A stretch of 10,906 bases of DNA from Chrysochromulina parva (taxonomy: Eukaryota; Haptophyta; Prymnesiales; Chrysochromulinaceae), in NCBI GenBank assembly GCA_002887195.1, contig PJAB01002025.1:1-10906 (forward strand), read 5' to 3'. The notes below the pieces were generated by a model, which saw nothing but the letters and a program-made list of their open reading frames with translations, made no database searches and had not been told where the DNA came from. How positions within the stretch are numbered: the first letter of the stretch is position 1; each line of letters starts with the position of its first letter. This document shows positions 1 through 7,300 of this stretch, one piece after another. The translations under genes were made by a program, and so were the position numbers.

Positions 1-2224
1 CGAGCCGTTGACGAATTCGTCCCAGGTGAGATCTCCCGAGCCATCGGCGTCGATCTTGGAGAACATCTTGCCAATCCCTTTGAGGTCCTTCCCTCCAAAG
101 TACTTGGCCATCACCTGCTGGTCCTCATGGACCGCCGAGCCCCACTCCTTGCCGCTGACCTTGCCGTCGCCGTTCTTGTCCAAACGATCCCACAGGGCCT
201 TGAGCTCGGCCGCCCCTTGTTGGCTCTCGAGGGCCTGAGCGAGCCGCACGATCCAGTCCATCTGCTGCAGCGCAGTCTCAAACTCGTCCCAAGTGAGGTC
301 GCCCGAGCCGTCCGCGTCGAGCTTCTTGAACATCTGGCCCACCTCGCCAACGGTGAGCCCGCCAAAGAAACGCCCCATCAGCTTCCAGTGCTGCCCGATA
401 GCCTTGCCCCACTCCTTGGACGAGACGACGCCGCTCCCGTCGATGTCGATTGAGTGGAACAGCTTCCGCAGCTCCTCCTTCCCCTCCCCTCCCTCAAAGG
501 CGTCGATGAACGCTTTCATGGTCGCGGCGGCACTCAAGTCGTGGCGGAGGTTGTAGATCCGCCTTCCTGATTCGGCATACTGACGGAGGCGTTGACGGAG
601 GCGTTGACGGAGGGCCACCGCCCTCTGCAACGCCCTCGCCGCCGCATGCGCCGCCTCCATCGTCACCTCCGTCGCCGCAATCGTCACCGCCACCATCGCC
701 TCGATCAGCGCCACCGCCGCCACCCCCGCCGCCGCACTCGCCACCGCCACCTTCGCCCCCGCCTCCGTCACCGCCGCCGCCGCCGCCCCCGCCTCCGTCG
801 CCTCCGCCGCCGGGGCAGCGGCCTTCGGCACGAGCACCGGCGGTGGATGATGCGCCCGCCAATGAGCCGCGATGTCCGCTCGTTTCGCGAGCCAAACTCG
901 ATTCGGACCGAGCCCGATGAGATAGTCGAGCAGTTGATGCAAGCCGCTGCGAGCACAGGAACACCGAGGGCGTAAGGACGCGGGTGCAACGGGGTCGACA
1001 TCGCACGGGTCTTCAGGAGCGGCTGATGGCGGCCAGTTACGGCCCCAATCACTCTCGATCAGGAGCACGCAGCTGATGGCGGCCAGCTGATGACGGCCCC
1101 AATCACTCTCGATCAGGAGCACTCACCCGATACGTGCAGGATGCCCGATGAGACGCGGGTGCAACCCAACTGAAAGCATACGGGGCACACCCGTCGTGTC
1201 CGCCTCCTCGATCAGAGCATCGACCGCGGCCCGAACGAAGTTGTAAAAGTCATCTGCCGTCGAGAAGGCGCGCCCTGGCGCGAATTTGGAGTCGTTGGTG
1301 CACAGTGTGTATGGCAGCACCTGATGAGGGAGGCAATCAAGGAGGTCATCAAGTACAATCAAGAGGCAATCAAAGGTCATCAGCGGGCCGTATGGATCAA
1401 GCATTAGAGAAGGCCATCGGAAAGCGATCAACACGCCATCAGAAACGACATCACGGGGCGCGTACCAGGTGATAATGCTCGGCGCCATCGGAGGTCACCA
1501 CTCGAGTCCAGTAAGGCAGCTCGTCGTTGTAGGCATCTGAATCATACTCGAAGCCGCCGTGCTCGAGGAGCAAGCGGCGCGTGCGGATCGAGGGTGCCGT
1601 GCGGCAGTACCAGCCCTTGGGCGGCGCCCCGAGCGTGCTCGTGAGGGAGACCACCGCCGCCTTGATGCGAGAACGCTCCGTCGCCTCGTCCATCGCGCCG
1701 TGGTCCTCCCAACGGTATCCATGGCAACACACGTCGAGGAGGCCGCGTGCGACGCCGTCGCGCACGGCGGCCGCGAGCTCGGGCAGCCGCTCCAGCGCCA
1801 GCGAGCACGCAAACGCCGTTGCGGGCGCCGAGCGCCGCTCAAAGGCGCGCAGCAAACGCCAGATGCCTACCCTCGAGCCGTACTCAAACATGTTCTCCGC
1901 GGCGAGGTCGCGCACGCCGGGTGGCGCCTCGCTCGGGCACTCGCATAGTGCCCCGCTCGACCTGTCGTCGCCGTCGAGAATGCTCGGTTCTGAGCCCTCC
2001 TCGATGTTGATCGCAAAGTTGACTGCTAGGGCCGCGCCTGTTGGCCAAGCGGCGCGCGGCGGCCGGCGGCCGTAGCCCACGAGATCCCGCGGCGGTCCTG
2101 GCTCTGGTTCTTGAACGCATTCGGCAGCTCGAGCACGCCGGCGCCGCGTGACTACGTAGCTGCAGAGCGCGACGGCGCCGGCCGCGCCGTAGAGGAACAG
2201 ACGAGCCGACAGAGAAGTCGCCAT
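1..2224 (-). CDS. Membrane-anchored PuuE-like (allantoinase/NodB-fold deacetylase) domain fused to four EF-hands; three exons, 3' end off window
   Basis: Exons are 2224-1466, 1320-1127 and 946-1, giving 633 residues so far. Seen: a hydrophobic segment at about residues 9-25, followed by RRRR at 27-30; a PuuE-type domain at about 47-353; an Ala-rich linker at about 355-423; a basic helix with LRQR repeats at about 424-456; and four 12-residue EF loops at 485-496, 528-539, 574-585 and 617-628. Family landmarks in order are YGRRPP, NIEEGSE (E75 E76), EYGSRVGIWR, CCHGYRW (H168, W172), KGWYCR, YDSDAYNDELPYW, VLPYTLCTND, SVGLHPRLIGHPAR and RVWLAKRADIAAHWR. PuuE hydrolyses allantoin without a metal cofactor; relatives deacetylate polysaccharides, so the substrate is uncertain. 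The basic run after the anchor suggests a cytosolic catalytic side. The start is the first ATG; an upstream GTG at 2257 is in frame but unlikely in a eukaryote. The EF-hands imply calcium control, which is inference. Confidence 0.85.
582..612. repeat. 12-bp in-frame tandem repeat (2.6 copies) coding for LRQR
   Basis: GACGGAGGCGTT repeats at 582-593 and 594-605, with a partial copy at 606-612. On the minus strand it encodes the LRQRLRQRLRQ stretch of a basic helix just before the EF-hands. Being a whole number of codons, it keeps the frame open. Confidence 0.8.
947..1126 (-). other. Intron 2 of the PuuE/EF-hand gene (180 bp, phase 2)
   Basis: On the minus strand the donor is ATCGG|GTGAGT and the acceptor is TGTGCTCGCAG|CGG. 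Splicing makes a Gly codon and gives HPARI-G-GLHQLLDYL. This matches the spacing of the family C-terminal segment (RPGR...FLDYV) residue for residue, as I recall the family. Retention would put TGA directly after the Gly codon (1125-1123), giving a deacetylase without its last helices and without EF-hands. Other CATCAG acceptor-like sites lie inside the intron. Confidence 0.87.
1022..1122. repeat. Tandem duplication (period 50 bp) inside intron 2
   Basis: Copy 1 is 1022-1068 and copy 2 is 1072-1122. They are near identical; the main difference is TTA in copy 1 against CTGATGA in copy 2. Copy 2 abuts the splice donor of intron 2, while the same place in copy 1 lacks a GTGAGT donor. The duplication is confined to the intron. 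Confidence 0.9.
1321..1465 (-). other. Intron 1 of the PuuE/EF-hand gene (145 bp, phase 0)
   Basis: On the minus strand the donor is CTG|GTACGC and the acceptor is CCTCCCTCATCAG|GTG, preceded by a pyrimidine-rich stretch. Removing it joins HYHL to VLPYTLCTND, which restores the contiguous PuuE-family segment (PHLV-IPYTL-TND type). Without splicing, the exon 1 frame stops at 1453-1451 after HLVRAP. The length is not a multiple of three. Confidence 0.88.
1330..1381. repeat. Short direct repeat inside intron 1
   Basis: The unit GAGGCAATCAAGGAGGTCAT at 1330-1349 recurs at 1363-1380 with a 2-bp deletion (GAGGCAATCAAAGGTCAT). The repeat lies near the 3' splice site on the minus strand and may duplicate the branch-site and pyrimidine area. 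Confidence 0.6.
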
Positions 2225-2462
2225 GATGAGCGCGCTCGAGACGGCGCCTGCGGACACGTTTGGGTGTCGTCAGACCCTGCTTACGGTCCGATGCTTGTGG
2301 GTCTCTGTGGTGCCGTCCGATGTCTCGACTCTGCACTCTCGTTCGCAGTTTGGCCTGGTGTTTCGTACTGTGTCGTTTACGATATTACGAAGGATTATAG
2401 GATTTAGGATGATCCGAAGCAACGGAACATGCAACATCCACAAATAATAAGTATTCTCAACC
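2225..2462. promoter_or_regulatory. Gap between gene B stop and gene C start: 3' UTR of B, promoter/5' UTR of C (minus strand)
   Basis: This 238-bp stretch is clearly AT-richer than its flanks, especially 2370-2462. It must hold the polyadenylation region of the upstream minus-strand gene and the promoter of the PuuE/EF-hand gene. I see no AATAAA and no chlorophyte-type TGTAA on the minus strand, and no convincing TATA box. No ORF here is believable. Confidence 0.5.
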
Positions 2463-2949
2463 TCATACCGTCGGAAACGGCCCAACCACAAACTCGTCGC
2501 CCGGCGCGAGGCCCTCGGGCACGGCCACATCGAACAGCCGGCCGTCGGGCAGTTGCACGCGCAGAAGCCGATCTGGTCCGAGCTCGGTGGGGCATGACAC
2601 CTGCATGTACTCGCCCTCGGCCGCCTCAGCGGCGGCCGCTTCCGCCTGCGCGGCCGCCGCTGCCTGAGCTGCCGCAGCCACGGCACCTTGCTCCTCCGCC
2701 GCCGCCTTGTCCGCCGCCGCCTTTTCCGCCGCCGCCTTGTCAGCCGCTGCCTTGTCCGCCGCCGCCTTGTCCGCCGCTGCCTTCGCCTGGGCAGCCGCGC
2801 GCAACGCGGCTTCCTTGGCCGCTGCCTCTGCCGCGGCCGTCTCCGCTGCCACTCTCCGCGCCTCCGCCTCCGCAGCCTCCACCGCCGCCTTCTCTGCTGC
2901 CGCCTTCTCTGCTGCCGCCGCCGCCGCCGCCGCCGCTTCCGCCGCCGCC

Positions 2950-2981
<32 letters not shown>

Positions 2982-3992
2982 CGCCGCCGCCCGTTCAGCT
3001 GCAGCCACCTCCGCCTCCGCCTGCGCCTCCGCCTGCGCCTTGGCCGCCGCCCTCGCCTCCTTCTCCGCCGCCTTGGCCGCCGCCCTCGCCTCCTTCTCCG
3101 CCGCCCTCGCCTCCCTCGACACCTCCCGAGTGCCCACGACGGCGCCAAAGCCTCCCTTGGCGGCCATGGCTGCGCGTGCTTGCTCCGACTGCTGCTGCTG
3201 CGCCGCTGCCGCCGCCGCCGCCACCTTGCGCTTCGCACCCCCGGGCTTGCCCACCCCCGGCTTCGTTCCGATGCCCACGTCGAATCCGCCCTCCGTATCG
3301 AACTGCACGCTGAGGCCGCCGTACGTGCGTGCGAGGGCGGGCATACCAACGGTCGCGCGCTCGAGGAAGAGGAGCCGCCCATTGGGCGCGAGGCTGCTGC
3401 TCAGCAGGGCGATCGCGCCCGCCGCCGCCTGCTCCGGCGCACCATCGAGCATATCAAAGCAGAGAGCTGCGTCGTACGCGCCCGGGCGCAGCGGTATCTC
3501 ATCGAGGGGTTTGCCCGTCCAGAGCGTGAAGGGCACGTTGAGCTTCGCGGCAGCCTCGCGGATCGGCCCCTCCTCGATCTTCGCGTTACTCGGCGGCACG
3601 ATCAGCGTGCACGCGGCCGGAGCGTTCAAGTAGTACAGGTTCTTGGCGTCCTTGCCCAGCTCTACGACGCGGCTCGCATTGGGCACGTTGTTGGAGATGT
3701 GCGACGCCTGCACAAACTGGCGGCTCCAGTACGCGGGGTTCACCCAGCTCTGGGAAATCCCCGCCTGCACCTTCTCGCCGACGCTGAGCTTCTCCGGTGA
3801 CACGTCCGTCTGCATCATCTTCTTGAACTGCTCAAATGAGGGCACACCGGGCATAGCAGGCACAGAGGTCGAGTCCTTGGGTGGTTCGGCGTTCAAGGCC
3901 AGCCGTCTCGTGCGGAGCCCGACGACGGCAGAATGTCGCTGCACTGGCAGCGCCCAGAAGGAGAGCGCCGCGCAAATGAATGGCGTCAGCAT
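2463..3992 (-). CDS. Predicted plastid-targeted protein: degenerate methyltransferase-like fold, long Ala-rich helix, C-terminal VPEG/PGDEF motif
   Basis: 509 residues, with no close family recognised. The chosen ATG at 3992 begins a hydrophobic leader with an ALS|FWALP cleavage site like the ASAFAP motif, then a basic, hydroxylated stretch (RTRRLALN) typical of a transit peptide. The frame opens further to ATG 4172, but that part lies in AT-rich DNA and reads like 5' UTR. Residues about 80-215 resemble a class I SAM methyltransferase, loosely METTL7-like: VVELG, then YDAALCFDMLD, then LAPNGRLLFLERA. The usual GxGxG loop is replaced by ELGKDAKN (111-118), so catalysis is doubtful. Residues about 253-460 are Ala/Lys/Glu/Gln-rich and probably a long single helix, with nine Gln at 339-347 and KAAAD repeats at 404-433. 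The last ~45 residues carry LPDGRLFDVAVPEGLAPGDE, a beta-type motif I recall from algal proteins. Confidence 0.75.
2691..2783. repeat. 15-bp imperfect tandem repeat coding for KAAAD/KAAAE
   Basis: On the minus strand about six five-residue units (KAAAD or KAAAE) follow one another. Each is 15 bp built on GCC and GAC/AAG codons. The pattern predicts a charged helix with a five-residue period. Copy number could vary between strains. Confidence 0.8.
2952..2978. repeat. CTG/CAG trinucleotide run, nine copies (polyglutamine)
   Basis: Nine uninterrupted CTG units on the plus strand encode nine glutamines on the minus strand, inside the Ala-rich helix of the plastid-targeted protein. A second, shorter Gln run (QQQQ) is encoded at about 3189-3200. 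Confidence 0.9.
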
Positions 3993-4319
3993 GTGTGAGA
4001 GCTCCCGATGCTCGTCCTCTGTGAACGTTAACACGACAGACGCGACAACCGGTGCTACGGCACCCTCTGTGTAGAGTGTGTATCGGCTGTTCATTATGAA
4101 TACACACGTTGTACTGTGTGGTCCTGTTTTAAATTCACACGCACACGTTTGGCTGTTCATCTCGACCCTCATTTCACACCTGTGTCAGTGTAATGTAGGC
4201 GCGGCGCTCCTTTGAACTATTAAAAGTATTTAATACTACATGTATAACGAAAATTGTATGCCCCATCATACATGGGGTTGTGGATTGTATGCCATTCCCG
4301 TACGTATGTGTAGTGACAT
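3993..4319. promoter_or_regulatory. Upstream region of gene B and 3' UTR of gene A (minus strand)
   Basis: This gap is AT-rich compared with both genes. It holds a 10-bp direct repeat GGCTGTTCAT at 4085-4094 and 4151-4160; an 8-bp inverted repeat GTGTGTAT/ATACACAC at 4076-4083 and 4100-4107; and a near-perfect palindrome AGTATTTAATACT around 4225, the most TATA-like spot. At 4256-4277 two overlapping hairpins are possible (GTATG-CCCCAT-CATAC or CCCCAT-CATAC-ATGGGG). On the minus strand the first hairpins would sit in the promoter or 5' UTR of gene B and the last in the 3' UTR of gene A. No function is shown. Confidence 0.5.
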
Positions 4320-7300
4320 TTAGATCGACTGCAGCGCATCGGCAGGAGCCTCGGTCGCGCTGTAGCCTGCTGCCATCATGAGCGGCGGCACCTCGGGGTA
4401 GACGGGCGCCGGGTCGTGCTCGCCCGTGACCCGCGCGGGAAGGTCGTAGTAGGCCAATGGCAGCTTGCGCTCAACGGCCTGATGGGTGGGCACACCCATA
4501 AAGTGCTCGGCCACGAGTAAAAAGAGGTTGATCGCGCGCTCGTGGTGACCGTGCAGCGCTTCGCCGAGGGCGTGCGCGTGCGCGTGCAGCCGCGCCGGCA
4601 GGTCGTGCAGCGGCGGCGGGTAGTCCTCGATGAAGGTGACGCGCACGCCGCCGACGGCCGGCTCGATGATCGGGTTGCGCAGCCCCGCGATGTTGGCCAG
4701 ACGAATGAGCGCCGTACGGTCCCCCGCGTCTGGGCTGCGCGCGAAGTTCAGTCGGATGCCCACCCGGTGCCCATTCGTGCCCGGTTTGAAGCTGAGCGTG
4801 GAGGGGCCGCAGCGCAGCTTGAGCTGCGTGAGCACCCCCAGAAGCTCCTTGCCCTCGGCCCGAAGCGCCTTGGCCGCGCGCTCGTACTCGGCCGACAGGC
4901 GCAACTCCCCGTGCCCGCTCGCCCTACGAATCTTTTCGCTCATCGTCGGGCGGCGCACACGGTCGCCAGAATCCTGCTCCCAGCTCGCAAACATTTCGGC
5001 GGCGGATCGTGGGTCGACGGCCTCGGGCCGCGCGGGACTCGTGACGGGCGACTGGACGCCGCCCGCGAGCTGCGGCGGCGCCTGGATCAAGCCCAGCCGA
5101 GCGTGCGCGTGCACCCGCGCCGAGTCGGGCGCTTGGCCGGAAGGCGTCCCGAAGAAGCCTTCGACGAAATGGGTCGACGGGGTGGGCGCGGTTGTCGGGG
5201 TGGGGGCGGTTGACATGGGGGTGGGGGGAGAAGGGCCGAGGTGGATCGACGCCGCCAGGCCAGCCTCGTATCCTGCCTCGTACATGCCGCTGCTGCAGGC
5301 ACTAGTCCGGGTGGCAGCGGTCGGGGGAGCTGCTGGCGGCTGGGAAGGCATGGGCGTGGGCGATGTGGGAGGCATGGGCGACGCGGGCGGCACCCCGTAA
5401 ATGACCACCAATGGTGACGACGGGGTCGGCAGAGCCGCTGGGGCAGCGGCCGGCGCTGACGTGGGCGAGGCGGGTGCTGGCGGAGGCGGTTGCGTCACCG
5501 GCATCGTGCGCGTGTCCGGCGAGGCGGGAGCCGGCACCGGCGGCGGCGGCAGGGCGGCGGGCCGCACGGGCTCCGCCCGCACCTTGCCCTCCTCCAAGTC
5601 GCGCACGAGCTCCGAGAATTCGCGCAGGTCCATCAGCCCGTTGGGCTCGGCGTCGTAGCGCGCCAGCACTGCGAGCACGCCGTGCTCGCTCAGGTCGACG
5701 CCGTAGTGGTGCAGCACCGCCCGCAGCTCACGCCGATCAATGTATCCGCTGTGATCGGTGTCGAAGCGGTCGAACGCCTCGGCTATGCGCACGGGCACTC
5801 TCACGAAGGCACGCGCGCTGGTAAGCCCGCTGGTGAGCGAGTGCGCACGAAGGCGCGCCGGCGACGGCAGCGTGAGCGATGGCGACTCGAGGTCGTCGCT
5901 GCGGAAGTCGTCGCTGCGGAAACGTGTTCCCGCGAGGAGCATCCCTTCGGTGCCGTCGGGCTCGTATGACACCTTGAGCTTGCGCGAGTGCTGATGGCAG
6001 CATGCACACGCAAGGCCGATCATCACCAGGCCCGCGCCGAGCAGCACCTCGCCGATCACCCCGAGCGTCATCCCGAGCAGAGCGGGCGGCGGCGGCGGCG
6101 GCGGCGGAGGTGGGCGCGGCGGCGGAGGTGGGTGCGGCGCAGGCGGATGCGGCGCAGCGAGTCGCACGAGCAGCTGGTCGAGCTGCTGATCTCGCGGATG
6201 CAGCAGCAGTTGCTGTTGCAGCTGCGCGCCCGGCTGAGAGAAGCTCAAGGAGATTTCCGGCGGCTCCGGCGGGGGGGGCGGAGGCGGCGAGGGCTCGGGT
6301 GGCGTCGGTCTGGGCGGCGGGGGAGGGGGCGACGGCTCTGGCGGGTCGGGGCTTGGCGGCGGTGGCGGCGGCGGCGGTGGCGGCAGCGGCGATGGCTCCG
6401 GCGGCTCTGGACTCGGCGGTGGCGGTGGAGAGGGCTCTGGTGGCTCGGGCCGCGGCGGCGGCAGCGTAGAGAAGGGTGACTCTTCCCACCGATGCTCATG
6501 CGGGTAATAATAGTCCAGCCCACTGGATGGTGGCGGCGGTGGCGGCGGTGGCGGCGTCATGAAGGGTGACGCCTCCCACCGAGGCTCCTGCGGGTTATAG
6601 GTGTCCAAACCATTGGACGGTGGCGATGGTGGCGGCGGCGGATGCAGGGTCGAGGGCGGCGAGGGCGACGGCTCGGGGGGCTCTGGCACAGGCGGCGGCG
6701 GCGGCGAGGGCTCTGGAGGCGGAGAGGGCTCTGGAGTGAAGGGCGAGGGCGGCGGCGGCGGCGGCGGCTCGCGCGTGAGGGCCACCGGCATCGGTGGCTC
6801 GGGCGGCGGCAATATCCGCGGCGGAGGCGGTGATGGATGTGGCGGAGGAGGCGACAAAGATGGTGGCGGTGGCGGTGGCGGTGGCGGTGGCGGTGGCGGT
6901 GGCGGTGGCGACGGCTCCATCGGCGCATGCGGCTCCGGGATCCATCGCTGCTCGAGCACTGGTGTTGGCGTAGGCAGCGGCGTAGCAGATGGATGAGACG
7001 ATGGTGCCGGTGTCGGCGGACGCGGCGCTGGAGTGGGCAGCGGGCGCGCCGCTACAGCAAACGGCTTCGGCATCGGCGGGTGCGGCGATCGAGTGGGCGG
7101 TGACGGCGGGTGCAGCGTGAGCTGTGCCGAAGGCGTCGACGAGGGCGGCGACTGCTCGTGCACCGCCGGGGGCGGCGTAGGAGCGTGCGCTTTATCGGCG
7201 ACCTCGGCGCCATGCTTCGCGGCGAGGTACAGCCCACCCAAGAGCAGTACCATAACGCCGAGCGAGAATGCGAACGCCTGGCCAATGGTCGGACCTGACG

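Larger units (their letters stand above)
6081..7187. repeat. Low-complexity proline-coding tract, G-rich on the plus strand
   Basis: About 1.1 kb encodes the outer loop of gene A. Most codons are CCN, so the plus (template) strand is a near-continuous series of GGN triplets, including a G8 run near 6271. This makes many antisense frames artificially open and gives the plus strand strong potential to form G-quadruplexes. Confidence 0.85.

Noticed and set aside
582..840. The CCG/GCC-rich stretch as non-coding low complexity or an unrecognised intron in gene C
   Set aside because: The gene C frame is open through it and links two well-supported domains. The Ala-rich translation with periodic Glu and Val is a plausible linker, though an alternative splice inside it cannot be excluded.
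947..1465. Introns 1 and 2 as copies of one introner element
   Set aside because: Apart from CATCAG and a short GATGTCG match I see no shared sequence between them.
1123..1488. A separate 121-residue minus-strand gene
   Set aside because: Its conserved part (VLPYTL to HPARI) is exon 2 of the PuuE-like gene; its first third is intron 1 read through.
2225..2260. A 5' UTR intron acceptor (GTCCGCAG|GCGCC) just upstream of the gene C start
   Set aside because: AG with weak pyrimidine context and no identifiable donor; not supported without transcript data.
2707..3633. Long plus-strand frame coding for Ala/Ser-rich repeats
   Set aside because: It is the antisense of the GCC-rich helix of gene B; it stays open only because of base composition, and gene B has domain and targeting evidence.
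3993..4172. Longer start of gene B at ATG 4172
   Set aside because: It would place 60 residues encoded by AT-rich DNA ahead of a good signal-type leader. An internal plastid leader makes little sense.
5737..6489. Ala-rich minus-strand frame overlapping gene A, and matching plus-strand Ala/Arg frames at 5988-6479
   Set aside because: Shadows of the CCN-rich codons of gene A, which reads through the same DNA with membrane segments and EF-hands.
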